From the NCBI RefSeq assembly GCF_036850765.1, contig NC_089491.1, positions 186,909,520 through 186,973,519 of the forward strand: a stretch of 64,000 nt of DNA, in the 5' to 3' direction. This DNA comes from Saccopteryx bilineata (taxonomy: Eukaryota > Chordata > Mammalia > Chiroptera > Emballonuridae). Positions within the stretch are counted from its first letter, which is position 1. Every line of letters begins with the position of its first letter. The position numbers were made by a program, and so were the translations under genes. Of this stretch, positions 47,481 through 58,414 are shown piece by piece. The notes under the pieces were generated by a model that was given only the letters and a program-made list of their open reading frames with translations, was not told the DNA's origin and searched no databases.

Positions 47481-47593
47481 CTTCTCACCTCCATCCATAG
47501 GCACTTACCACCTGAACAATACTGCTTTCTCACTGATGAAGGAAGCTCTCTCATGTTGCCCTTACCTTTACTATTTATCTTGCTGATAACTGT

Positions 47594-47613
47594 GTATGTG
47601 TGTGTGTGTGTGT
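47594..47613. repeat. (TG)n microsatellite
   Basis: Short GT/TG repeat of about 10 units, partly interrupted. Confidence 0.85.
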
Positions 47614-48265
47614 TTGGTTTCTTAGACAATGGAGAGAAAGGAAGAGATGAGAGGAAGGGATCCAAATTACATTTAGGACTTTTCTAAGTAAATCAAAGTT
47701 TTGTCTGAAAGGGCTCATTCAGGTGTCTAACATCAGTTCTTTTTCAACTACAAATGAAATGTTAGCCTAGGGCTTGCGATGCTGATATGCATCTATGATA
47801 CCTCATTTCAGACTCTGAAGACTTTGAGCTGGAATATTGGCTAATGAGTAAGACAGTAGCTTCCCTTCCTTTAGAGCAGTGGTTCTCAAAGTGTGCGCCA
47901 GGGTGCACTGGTGCGCCCTAGAAGATTTCCAGGTGCGCCCTATGGTATTCCAGAGAAATATGTGCCTGCTGGGGACCAAAAAACCAACAGGGTTTTTGGA
48001 GTTTAGATTTTTGGAGGACAGAGGTGTGGGGAATTGGCTGTAAACTGACAGTCTGCCCAATCCCCCACCTCACTTGCTTGATTAGGTTGCAAAAGGCTGT
48101 TAAGCTGTGGTGCTGGATTGTTTACACTACCCCCCATGTTCCCCAGAAAGACTGGAGGCAAGTTTCTTCTATCCTTTGTTTGGTATAAAGTTAAGATGAT
48201 ATGTATGATGGGGGGTTTGGATTGATGATTAAACATAAGGAATTGTCTCTTGAAGCCTTTTAGAT

Positions 48266-48515
48266 TTCTATAAAAGAAGAATATGTGGCAATATCTAAAA
48301 AAGCTTTGAACATTTTACTAAAATTTTCAACATCCTATTTATGTGAACTAGGATTTTCTACCCTCAACACAATTAAGAGTAAAAAGAGAGGAATTCTTCA
48401 ATGTATTGATGAGGAAATGAGAGTTTGCCTTTCAAATAGATGCCCAAACACTAAAAAAATCACTAGGACACATCAGGCTCAGGTTTCTCATAAACACAAG
48501 AATAAAAAAGCTTAA
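48266..48515 (+). pseudogene. hAT transposase C-terminal remnant
   Basis: The frame gives KALNILLKFSTSYLCELGFS, then TLNTIKSKKRGILQCIDEEM and RVCLSN, ending HKHKNKKA. This is the hAT dimerisation block (STxYLCExGFSxLNxIKxKKR, then DEEMRVCLS). Compared with full hAT transposases of 600-800 residues, only the last 80 or so remain. The frame is open to its stop, but without the catalytic DDE part it cannot transpose. Confidence 0.85.
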
Positions 48516-48519
48516 CACA

Positions 48520-48903
48520 GGCCCTGGCCGGTTGGCTCAGCGGTAGAGCGTCGGCCTGGCGTGCGGGGGACCCGGGTTCAATTCCCGGCCAGGGCACATA
48601 GGAGAAGCGCCCATTTGCTTCTCCACCCCCCACCCCCTCCTTCCTCTCTGTTTCTCTCTTCCCCTTCCGCAGCCAAGTCTCCATTGGAGCAAAGGATGGC
48701 CCGGGTGCTGGGGATGGCTCCTTGGCCTCTGCCCCAGGCGCTAGAGTGGGAGCGGCAGAGCATCGCCCCCTGGTGGGCAGAGCGTGGCCCCTGGTGGGTG
48801 TGCCGGGTGGATCCCGGTCGGGCGCATGCAGGAGTCTGTCTGACTGTCTCTCCCCATTCTAGCTTCATAAAAATACAAAAACAAAACAAACAAACAAAAA
48901 AAA
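48520..48903 (+). repeat. SINE, long family, inside hAT copy 1
   Basis: Complete. Target duplication CTTAACACA (48511-48519 and 48904-48912). The tail carries (AAAC)n units. It has a short deletion in the body (GGCGCTAGAGTGGGAGCGGC). Confidence 0.95.
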
Positions 48904-49212
48904 CTTAACACATTTGCTCTAGGACCTGCCGAATTTACTAAATCTTACTAAGAATGTATCTATATATATAAAAAGATAACTTTTTTGTCTTTTTTTTAAC
49001 CCCTCTTTTTTATGAATTCTAAAAAGCATAACTCAAAAATTGTAACATAAAATGGGGTTTTTTTGGATTTGCAATACTTAAAAATGTTTTTTAATGTCAG
49101 AATAAATTTAATTTTGTCATACTTATTTTGTTTAATTACCATAAAAGCATGCTTGGACTTTGTATTTTTTTGTTTAATATTTTACTTAATTATTATAACA
49201 TACTTCTCAGAA

Positions 49213-49587
49213 TTTTTTTTTTTTTTTTTTGCATTTCTCTGAAGCTGGAAACAGGGAGGCAGTCAGACTCCCGCATGCGCCCGACCGGGATCCACCCGGC
49301 ATGCCCACCAGGGGGCGATGCTCTGCCAATCCGGGGTGTCGCTCTGTCGCGACCAGAGCCGCTCTAGCGCCTGGGGCAGAGGCCAAGGAGCCATCCCCAG
49401 CGCCCGGGCCAACTTTGCTCCAGTGGAGCCTTGGCTGCAGGAGGGGAAGAGAGAGACAGAGAGGAAGGAGGGGGGGAGGGGTGGAGAAGCAGATGGGCGC
49501 CTCTCCTGTGTGCCCTGGCCGGGAATCGAACCTGGGACCTCTGCATGCCAGGCCGATGCTCCACCACTGAGCCAACCGGCCAGGGCC
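49213..49587 (-). repeat. SINE, long family, antisense, inside hAT copy 1
   Basis: Complete reverse copy, T tail at the left. Target duplication CTCAGAA plus T run (49206-49212 and 49589-49595). The frames of 79-122 codons here are SINE. Confidence 0.94.
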
Positions 49588-49679
49588 ACTCAGAAATTTT
49601 TATATAGTGCACCTACAATTATTTGTAGGATTTCAAATGCGCCCCGACTTCAAAATTTTGAGAACCACTGCTCTAGAGA

Positions 49680-50960
49680 CTGACTTTGCTCCACACATCT
49701 GTCGTTGGATCTTGTACTTCTAAGCTGTGATGCAATTGGCATCTCTCTTTAGAAAACTGCAGGTTTTCTGGCCTTGAGCCCTCTCCAAATCTTTCAGCTT
49801 TTGGAGATACTCATGTAAATTATTTTTTATAAGTCTTTCTGGATGTAGATAGCATCTAACCCTTGCAATTGAGATCCACCAACTTCCTCAGGCATATTTC
49901 TCAGATGTTGGACAGACTTGGGGAGAATGTCTGAGTGGAATGCTTTGGCACTGGCTTTCAGTTCTTTACCTTTGCCTTGCCCCTTCTTGGCAGTCTTCTT
50001 TCTATTGCTCTAGCAGTTCCTCTTCTAATCTCATTTATATTATTTTTGCTCCATCCCAAAATCCCTCTGAAAAAAAACACAGAGTTCAGTTTTAGCCACT
50101 GAAGAATTTACAGCCACATAGAAATGTTCTTGAGTCTTCCAATCATCATTAATAAACACATAGCTTTTGAAGATAATGTGTCACCCTATAATTCTTAGGT
50201 CAGGATATAGTTTCTGCCTGCAAAAAAGTTTACATTTCTTTAGGTAAGGTAAGAAAATACAAGAAGAAGGAGATTCAAGAGACTATCTTTTAGAAGATAG
50301 GCAGGAAACCATAGAGATAGCCTCACAAAATCCATTTTATTGCTTGCGATGAGATTATGAATTTCTTCAGTTACTGTTTCTCCCTGAAGTGTTGAAATAA
50401 GTGCCTTTTGATGTCCGGGCTTGAGAAAAGCTTGTTCCCCAAAGCCACTTGGCAAGTATAAACCCCAAGAATGAGGCACTTGAAGTACTGTGTTTGTGGA
50501 GCTGAAACTATTGTTGAGAGAGAAGGAGGTAGGGAAGGGAGAAAGGGAAAGACAGAGAGGAAATCGATGGTATTACGAACCACAGTCATTTCTGAGAGGG
50601 ACCACACTGCAGGAGAATAGGTCCTTCTTGGGACCTTGCAGGTCAGCCTGTTCTACTTCCCCTGTTTGAGCACTCCTGGCTTCACACGGCCACATCCCCC
50701 ACACGGAATCTGAGTCCTTTCATGCAAATTCAAACTGATTTCATCTAAATCTAAAACCTAGATTGAATTTGTTGAATTCAACAAGCACATATTCTTGGTG
50801 TCAAAGTAAATTTCTACACATGAAGGATGATAACATTTTGGGGGAGTTTAAAAACTTGTGTGATATTTGGTAATATGTAGAAAAAAATAGGTGTTACCCT
50901 CAAAAAGCATCTTTGTTGCCACACAAATATAGCCATTTAGAATCCTGGCATTATTGTTTG
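49680..50960. other. Unassigned sequence
   Basis: No gene or clear repeat. A GA-rich patch lies at 50518-50560. The short frames at 50240-50607 overlap and are unsupported. Confidence 0.45.
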
Positions 50961-50966
50961 ACTTTA

Positions 50967-51165
50967 AAGATTTATTTTTAATATTTTATTTATTGGTTGA
51001 TTTTAGAAAGAGAAGAAGGAAGAGAGAGAGAGAGAGAGAAATAACCACTTGTTGTTCCACTTATTTATGCATTCATTTGTTGATTCTTGTATATGCCCTG
51101 ACCGGGGACTGAACCTGTAACCTTGGTGTGTCGGGATGATGCTCTGAACTACCTGGCCAAGGCTA
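50967..51165 (-). repeat. tRNA-SINE, VES-like older type, antisense
   Basis: Reverse order: CTTATTTATGCATTCATTTG, TGCCCTGACCGGGGACTGAA and TGAACTACCTGGCCAAGGC, with a GA tract and AT tail on the left. Confidence 0.88.
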
Positions 51166-51509
51166 AAGATTTTTCATAATATACACAAATTAAAACATAA
51201 ATAATTCTAAATTAAAACATAAATAATTTCAAAAGTTTACAGCCTTCTGAATACCTCACACGGTAAAAGGCAAAGGAGAAAAAAATTTAAAACAACCGAT
51301 CATAAAAACAAAAAACATGTTGCCAGTATCAACTGATTTTGACCAACAGAAACGATAGAATGACCATATGTTTTGCTCCATGTCCCTAAAGTCGGCATAG
51401 TAGAAGGTAATTAAATCTATTAAGGGAAAAGAATTCTGGATATAGGGTATTAAAACTGAGTAGAAACAATGTGATAGTTGTGGACAGAAAATTGAACATG
51501 ACCTTCATG

Positions 51510-52020
51510 TTCCACTAACATTTATTGAGTACCAGTGAGAGGTGAGTGCTGGAGAAACTAGGATGAGAAGATGAGTAAGATAACATAATATGTAATACAT
51601 TTAGATAGGTTATAAAATATATAATTATATATTTTTGTTATAATACTATAAAAGTTATTAGAAAGGTACAACCAAAAGCAACAGAATTCAAAAATAAAAG
51701 AAAGCCCATCAGTTGAGAATTAATAAAGTTTAGGAAGGTTTTAAAAGACAGGTTGGATTTTAGCAGCAGAGGTGGGGGAAGGACACTACAACCAAAAGAA
51801 ACAGTGTGGCCAGAGCTCGAAGGTAGGACAGGACAAGGTCCAGTTTGATTGGAAATTAGGAGAATGGAAGAGAAGGAAAGCAAAAGAGAAATTTGCCTTA
51901 TTAGGAATGGCCCTGAGGGCCAGGTCAGGCTATTGTAGTTAATTTGAAAGGAAATATTGTAATTAAATAGAAAGTTTTTCAACAATGGACTTTGGTGCAT
52001 TAGGAAAATATTAATACTCA
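51510..52020 (-). mobile_element. L2 3' region, antisense (diverged)
   Basis: CACTAACATTTATTGAGTAC (51513-51532) and CAGTGTGGCCAGAGCTCGAA (51802-51821) fit the order of the LINE2 3' portion in reverse. The 127-codon minus frame (51638-52021) is this relic, not a gene. Confidence 0.5.
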
Positions 52021-52049
52021 TTTTTAAAGTAATCTAAAATAAACAGCCA

Positions 52050-52260
52050 ACATTGGTTGATCATTTACAATGTTTGAAGCAATTTACATATTAGGCTCAG
52101 CTCTGTTACAAGCTACTTTAGACTCACAGCTGCCCTCTGTAAAGGTATTTATACATTTTGCAGAAGCAGTGGAGGCTCAGAGAGGTTAATTCACTTTGTC
52201 CAAGGTGATACAGCTAGCTAGTGCCAGGGCCATGATTTTAACCTAAGGATTTGGTTCCAA
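52050..52260 (-). repeat. MIR relic, antisense
   Basis: GGAGGCTCAGAGAGGTTAAT (52170-52189), then GTCCAAGGTGATACAGCTAG and CTAGTGCCAGGGCCATGATT, in MIR reverse order. Confidence 0.8.
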
Positions 52261-53040
52261 AGTCTCCCTTCTGAACCATAAAATAATAAACACCGGTAGA
52301 GAGTTGTGGGCAACAGAAATGGAAAAATAAAATAAATTAAAAGGAAATGATTTAAAATAGTGTGGCATAGATACTATAAAATATGATGTGAGGGAAAAGG
52401 AAGAAGAGGGGCCAGACCCTAGAACTGGAGCCACTGGTTGGCAAGGACGGAAACTGGAAAGAGGTGTGAGTTACAGAGCAAACTGGTGAGCCTGAGGAAC
52501 TGGGAGGAACTGGGGTCCAGGACAGAGACTGAGGCTGAAAGGGAATTTGGGTCATTTACATAGAGGTGAAAGTTAAATCTCCATGGGGAGTTGGCTGCCA
52601 AAGTCTCTAAGAAAGCCTAGAGAAGCAGAGAGGAGAGGATTCAGGACCAAATTGTGGGAAAAGAAGGAATAGCCATTAAAGAAGACACTTCAGTAGAGAT
52701 GAGTGGCAAAAGTTTTTAAGCAGGCAGTTATCTGATTCTGATTTGAGTTCTCAGGGCAGTCAGCTTGGAGATGCCTGGTGACATTAGTGCTAGAATAAAT
52801 ATACATGATTTTTATAGATGTTGTATATCTGCTTGTAGGGAAGAGTTTCTAGAGTAATGACGTCTGACTTTTTAAAAATGATCTGAATCTTTGTGTCTTC
52901 AATTAGCAAATTTCTTCTCTTAAAAAACTGGAGTTTTTCTTTTTATATAAAGAATTGTGTACCTGAAACGATAAAAATTTTATTAACCACTCAAATAAAT
53001 TCAGTTTTTTAAAAGTGCCAAAGAAATATTTACTTAAGTC
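52261..53040. other. Unassigned, with a probable L1 3' end
   Basis: GTGTACCTGAAACGATAAAA (52959-52978) resembles an L1 3' end on +. The remainder is unassigned. Overlapping minus frames at 52243-52601 are not supported. Confidence 0.4.
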
Positions 53041-53059
53041 CTTTAGCTATGTACACACA

Positions 53060-53790
53060 CAAATTGGAGTTTTTTGTTTCTAATTATAGAAGTAATATAA
53101 ACAGATTATTCAAAACTGGGGAAATATTGAAGAGTATAGGGAGAAAATAGTTACCTTTCACCAGAAGTGAATACTAATAATATTTTTAGTATATTCTTCC
53201 AGTCTATTTTGGATTTATTTGCACTTTTTTTTCAAACCAGGGAATCCTTTTGAAACTGTTTTTGTTGTGATAAGGTGTTAGGAATATTTTATTATTTATA
53301 ACAAATCGATAGTGGCATAATAGTAATCCATCATAAGTATGGACCAAAATTTATTTAACCAAGCCCCTTCATTGAACATCTAGGTTGTTTCAATAGTATT
53401 CAGTAGTCGGCAAACCGCGGCTCATGAGCCACATGTGGTTCTTTGGCCCCTTGAGTGTGGCTCTTCCACAAAATACCACATGCGGGCACTACCTCGATAA
53501 GGAATGTACCTACCTATATAGTTTAAGTTTAAAAACTTGGCTCTCAAAAGAAATTTCAATCATTGTACTGTTGATATTTGGTTCTGCTGACTAATGAGTT
53601 TGCCCACCACTAGCATAGATAATGCTGTAATTAATATTTAAATATTTGTGTTTTTTACTTATTTATGATTATTATTTTCTAACTATTTCCTAAAAGTAAA
53701 ATCACTGGTCAAATGCCATGAACATTCCTAAGCTAAAGTTTGTTTCTGAACATAAGTATCAATTTGCTGGTAGTACTTACAAGGTTAAAC
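53060..53790 (-). mobile_element. Old L1 3' region, antisense, split by a hAT MITE
   Basis: CTTCATTGAACATCTAGGTT, then TGTTTCAATAGTATT, and after the MITE ATAATGCTGTAATTAATATT and ATCACTGGTCAAATGCCATG are consecutive reverse-strand L1 phrases. Confidence 0.68.
53401..53612. mobile_element. hAT MITE, 212 bp
   Basis: Left CAGTAGTCGGCAAACCGCGG. The right end, reverse-complemented, is TAGTGGTGGGCAAACTCATT, so TIRs of about 15 bp are imperfect. The inside (GAGCCACATGTGGTTCTTTG) has the look of a bat non-autonomous hAT family. I could not confirm an 8-bp target duplication. Confidence 0.78.
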
Positions 53791-53799
53791 TATACTAAA

Positions 53800-54715
53800 T
53801 TGTGCTTTCTCCCTCTAGTTCCTTATTTCCATCTTTAGAAGTCAAAAGGACACTTCAAAACAAGGATCAACAGTAACCCTTCAGAAAAGGCCAACATGTT
53901 TTGGTTGTTGTTGATTTTTTAAATTATTATTATTATGAGCAACAGGTGTGGGTTGGCAGTCCTCTTCTATTTAGCCCTACAAACCATTCTGGGTGCTCAG
54001 TGCTTTTTTAAACAAAAAGTCCTGGAACCTTGGGAGATGAGGCCATCTTCCCAGTGGGTCCACCTCCCACTGACAAAGCTGGGATCAGGAGCATCCCCCG
54101 GGTGAGCAGGTGTCTGCCAAGTCTGCTAGGATCCCCCCCCCCCCAGGCCTCAGGATTTGCAGGCATCTTCTTCACATTTCCTGGGTCTCTGGCCTAGATT
54201 GCCAGTGTTGGTCTGAGGTTCCCCTGGCAGAGCGTGGCACTCTTCTTTCTCTGGAGCAGTCCGGCAGTCTCGGCACCAGCCTCACCGGTTGCGCTGGGGT
54301 GCTTTGGTTGCAGGTCCTGAGTGTGGGCACCTCTCCTGACCTGCTCCTCTCCCCAGTCATGCCCAGTTAGCCTGCAGCACCGGTGCTTGTCAGTTAGGGT
54401 GGATGTCTCCTTTATTAGGCAATGGGGTGTGTTTACTATAGCTCCAATACAGTGTTTTGCTATCAGCAGGGCCCATTGGTGGGTTTGGAAGTAAATTTGT
54501 AATTATAGGGGGAAAAAAATCAGACTCCATCACAGAAGTGGTAGGTATTGCTTCATAAAACTTTTTTCAAATTCTGTATCTGTAACACATATGGCTCCTA
54601 TTCTAAAACCTTGACAGTAAGGCTATAAACTTGTGTGAAACTTCCCATGAGAATATGAGGGATGGGTAAGTGAGAAATGTGATCAGTGTCCATTTTATTA
54701 GCAAGGCTAATACCT
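53800..54715. other. Unassigned sequence
   Basis: A C run (54135-54144) and a moderately GC-rich patch at 54.0-54.4 kb. Overlapping frames on both strands, no family. Confidence 0.45.
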
Positions 54716-54719
54716 GGAT

Positions 54720-54950
54720 GGTCATGTGGTTTAGTGGAGAAAGCTAGCTTCAGACTCAGAACAGGGTCAATATTGTTACTCTCTCACTAGCTATGTGACC
54801 TTGAACAACCTCACTGATGTCTCTGAGCCTCCTTAGCATGATTTGTAAAAGAGAGATAAGTATCTTGGCCAGAAGGATCACTGTGAGAATTAAATGAAAT
54901 AATCTGTGTAGAGTGCTCAGCACAGAAGAAACACATGATAAATAAAACTT
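54720..54950 (+). repeat. MIR relic
   Basis: CTAGCTATGTGACCTTGAAC (54788-54807), CTCTGAGCCTCCTTAGCATG and AGAGTGCTCAGCACAGAAGA, in MIR + order. Confidence 0.82.
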
Positions 54951-55725
54951 ATTTTCTAGACTTTGGTCTGAGCCAGAGACATCCTGTGCAGCACAGCCAG
55001 TTTCTCCATTCCTCATCAAGTGTATATGTTACCTCTGTCACCAAAATGGTTCTACTCTCACTCGAGGGACCCCTTCAGTTCAGTTTCCTACTCTGTGTTC
55101 TGTGTTTCCCATGAAAGGAATCTCTGATGGTGAAAAATTCAGAATCACAGGTCATAGTCATGAAATGCTAAGGACCCAATTACAGGAGCCAGGCAGGTGA
55201 CATAACTGGGTCCAGTAGAATGGTAGGTGGGGACTGTAGCAAACCACAGAACACATACCCCTTTGATGGAGACAGCCTGTGTTCACTCCACAAGATTGTC
55301 ACCCTGCCAAAACGTGGATCCAAGCTTATTAGATATAGCCATGATTTTTCAAAAAAAGTGAAATTTCTGAATTTAAATGTGAAAAAAATCCAACTTTTCA
55401 AAACACAGTGCTGGCCACATGAAACATCTTTGTGTTACATAAGGCCAGAGGAATGCTGGTTAGTGTGGTCCAGCCTACCATTCACGGCTCAGCTTACTAC
55501 AGCCAACTTGGGCTCTCAAGGAAAACCTCCAAAGCCACCCTTGAAAAGTGCTCTTTTAATACATTTTAAGTACAGACTAATAAAGAGGAAGGCCATCATT
55601 TTCACGTGGTGTTAAACACCTTGGGCTACAGGAAAGTATTGGGCATAACTGGCAGGTAGGTCGTGTTCTGTCATCTCTTTCTATTTGGTTAATAGAAACC
55701 ACTCGTAAAACATCTATTCTTTTCT
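54951..55725. other. Unassigned sequence
   Basis: The 131-codon + frame (55220-55615) and its antisense overlap have no recognisable domain. No gene is called. Confidence 0.4.
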
Positions 55726-55729
55726 TTGA

Positions 55730-56710
55730 AAAACAGCTTTATCAAGTTATAATTCACATACATACAATTCAGTGATTTTTTTCAGTATATTCACAGGGTT
55801 GTGCAACCATTACTATAATTTTAGAAGCCTGATGCCCATTAGCAATCGCTCCCCCTCCTCCTAACTCCCAACTCCTGGAGACTACTAATATACTTTCTGC
55901 TTATAAATAAATGTTCCTATTCTGAACATTTTATCTCTTTAAGTAGTACGAACGTTCATGTACGTTCTCGTGCCTCCTGACCATCCAGAGTATGATTGTA
56001 CATGTGTAAGGCAACATTAAAAAAAGGCAAATGTATGTTCTTCTTGTTTCCATAAATTGGTTATCAAACAAACATGATTTTAAGTTAATAAAACTATAAC
56101 TGGAACTAATTTCATTTTTTGAAAAAAAAAACTCACTCCCAGGTGTCAAGGAGCATGAAAAAAACTTACTACTCAAAGGGTTAAGTAAATGGAGCCATAA
56201 ACTGTGTGGTCTTTTTCTGGCTGTCTTCTTTCACTTAGCGTATTTTTAAGGTTCATCAGTGTTGTATAGTGAATCAGCATGTCATTCCTCTCTGTTGTTG
56301 GATAACAATCAATCATATAGGCAGAGACCATATTTTTGTATCTACTCATCAGCTGATGGACATTTGGGTTGTTTCCACTTTTTGACTATCACAAATAATG
56401 CCTCTATGAACATTCATGCACATGTTTTTGGGTGGACATGTTTTTGTTTTTCATGGGTACATGTTTAGCAGTGGAGTTGCTGGGTAGTTTATAGGGAACT
56501 CTATGTTTAAACTTAGAACTGTCAGACTGTTTTCCAGAGTGGCTGATGGTTCCAGCTTCTCCGCATCTTCACCCACACTTGCCATTATCTTTCTTTCTGA
56601 GTATAGTCAATCTTGTAGGGCAGTTGAGATATTTATTTTTAAGGTCTATGTCACTTTTAATAGGACAGCTGAATTTGGTATGTTATGTGATTATTTAGAT
56701 CAAGACATAA
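55730..56710 (-). mobile_element. Old L1 3' region, antisense, split by a piggyBac-like MITE
   Basis: Left: TTATCAAGTTATAATTCACA and GTATATTCACAGGGTTGTGC. Right: CATCAGCTGATGGACATTTG (56347-56366) and CAGTGGAGTTGCTGGGTAG. These are classic reverse-strand L1 phrases in order. The insertion at 55935-56180 interrupts them. Confidence 0.82.
55935..56180. mobile_element. piggyBac-like MITE, 246 bp
   Basis: The left end is CTCTTTAAGTAGTACG. The right end, reverse-complemented, is CCCTTTGAGTAGTAAG, so the two form terminal inverted repeats of about 16 bp. The right flank is TTAA (56181-56184) and the left flank TTAT (55931-55934), consistent with a TTAA target with one mutation. It lies cleanly within the L1, whose sequence resumes on each side. 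Confidence 0.78.
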
Positions 56711-56722
56711 AATAGTGATCTT

Positions 56723-57064
56723 ACCTGACCTGTTTTGAAGAAGTGGATAAAGCAATGACCTAGCACACTGAGGTTGCTGGTTCAAAACTCCGAGGTCACT
56801 GGCTCTGAGCATAGGCTTGTCAGCACGGGGTCATTGGCTGAAGCAGAGGAATTATCCACATGATCCCAAAGCTCACCAGCTTGAGCCCAAAGGTGGCTGG
56901 CATGAAAGCCCAAAGTTGCTGGCTTGAGTAAGGGAACACTGGCTTGGCACCAGTCAAGGCACATAAGAGAAACAATCAATGCACAACTAAAGTGACACAA
57001 CTACGAGCTGATGCTTCTCACCCTACCTTCCTGTCTCCTTCTCTCACTATCTCTCAAAAAAAAT
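56723..57064 (+). repeat. Old tRNA-SINE with CTGGCTTGAG units
   Basis: ACCTGACCTGTTTTGAAGAA head. GGTTGCTGGTTCAAAACTCC then GCTGGCTTGAG units. The target duplication is AAATAGTGATCTT (56710-56722) and AAATAGTGGTCTT (57065-57077). Confidence 0.88.
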
Positions 57065-57122
57065 AAATAGTGGTCTTTTCTGAATTTAGATCATCCTTTT
57101 ATAAAATCTTTTACTAATGACC

Positions 57123-57187
57123 TTTTCCCTTTCTTATTAAGAAAAAGTCTGATATTTTCCCTTTTCTTATTAAGAAAAGGTCTGATA
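57123..57187 (+). repeat. Tandem duplication of a 32-33 bp unit
   Basis: Two near-identical units, 57123-57154 and 57155-57187, each containing TTCTTATTAAGAAAA, itself palindromic. Confidence 0.9.
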
Positions 57188-57204
57188 TTTTCTTCTTTTA
57201 ATAC

Positions 57205-57392
57205 CTTTTTTTAAAGATTTTATTTATTCATTTGAGAGAGGAGAGAGAGAGAGAGAAAGGAGAGAGAAAGGGGGAGGAGCAAGAAGCATCAACTCCCATT
57301 TGTGCTGTGACCAGGCAAGCCCAGGGTTTCAAACCAGCAACCTCAGCGTTCCAGGTTGATGCTTTATCCACTGCACCACCACAGGCCAAGTA
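57205..57392 (-). repeat. Rhin-1-like SINE, antisense
   Basis: Reverse copy: TCCAGGTTGATGCTTTATCC and CACCACAGGCCAAG at the head, GA tract and AT tail at the left. Confidence 0.92.
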
Positions 57393-57569
57393 CTTTTTTC
57401 TTACTCACCAGTGAACTAGTCCAATTCTAGAGAAAGTATTGGTATAAAATAGCTTTGTATATTTTCCCTGTCTGCGCCATCAATGCAGCCCGCAGCTGAG
57501 GCCGCTGGTTTTCCCACTCGCACACAACATTCAGGCAGAAAACTCGAGCTCATTCACAAGTACTTAAGC

Positions 57570-58405
57570 TTTTTGAAGTCGAGATGCATTTAAAATCCTA
57601 CAAATAATTGTAGGTGTACTATATACAAATTTCTGAGAAATATGTTATAATAATTAAGTCAAATATTAAAGAAAAAAATATAAAGTCCAAGTATGCTTTT
57701 ATGGAAATTAAATGAAATAAATATAACAAAATTAAATTTATTCTGACATTAAAAAAACATTTTATGTTACATTTTTTGAGTTATGCTTTTTAGAATTCAT
57801 AAAAAAGAAGGGTTAGAAAATAAAAAAAAAGTTATCTTTTTATATATATAGATATATTCTTAGTAAGATTTAGTAAATTCGGGAAGTCCCAGCGCGAGTG
57901 TGTTAAGTTTTTTCATTCTTATGTTTATGAGAAACATGAGCCTGATGTGTCCTAGCAATTTCTTCAATGTTTGGTCATATATTTGAAAGGCAAACTCTCA
58001 TTTCCTCATCAATACATTGAAGAATTCCTCTCTTTTTACTCTTAATTGTGTTGAGTGCAGAAAACCCCCACCATACATATCATCTTAACTTTACACCAAA
58101 CAAAGGATAGAAGAAATTTGCCTCCAGTCTTTCCGGGGAACATGGGGGGGGGTAGTGTAAACAATCCAGCACCACAGCTTAACAGCCTTTTGCAACCTAA
58201 TCAGGCAAGTGAGGTGGGGGATTGGGCAGACTTTCAGCTTACAGCCAATTCCCCACACCTCTGTCTCCCAAAAATCTAAACTTCAAAAACCCTGTTGGTT
58301 TTTTGGTCCCTAACAGGCACATATTTCTCTGGAATACCATAGGGTGCACCTGGAAATCTTCTAGGGCACACCAGTATGCCCTGGCACACACTTTGAGAAC
58401 CACTG
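57570..58405 (-). mobile_element. hAT transposon copy 2, one terminal repeat lost
   Basis: The right end, reverse-complemented, is CAGTGGTTCTCAAAGTGTGT, the same family as 47877-49670. The left end starts at TTTTTGAAGTCGAGATGCAT, which aligns with copy 1 only after its first 15 or so bases, so the left TIR tip is missing. Flanking 8-mers ACTTAAGC (57562-57569) and ACTTAAAC (58406-58413) match 7 of 8. A transposase tail remnant lies on the minus strand at 57905-58052 (ending HKHKNEKT). Confidence 0.88.
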
Positions 58406-58414
58406 ACTTAAACA

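Larger units (their letters stand above)
47877..49670 (+). mobile_element. hAT transposon copy 1, hosting two SINEs
   Basis: It begins CAGTGGTTCTCAAAGTGTGC and ends TTTTGAGAACCACTG, the inverted terminal repeats of a hAT element. The target duplication is CTTTAGAG (47869-47876) and CTCTAGAG (49671-49678), 7 of 8. The element proper is about 1.0 kb after removing the SINEs at 48520-48903 and 49213-49587. It keeps a transposase tail (48266-48515). It is related to the oppositely oriented copy at 57570-58405. Confidence 0.92.
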
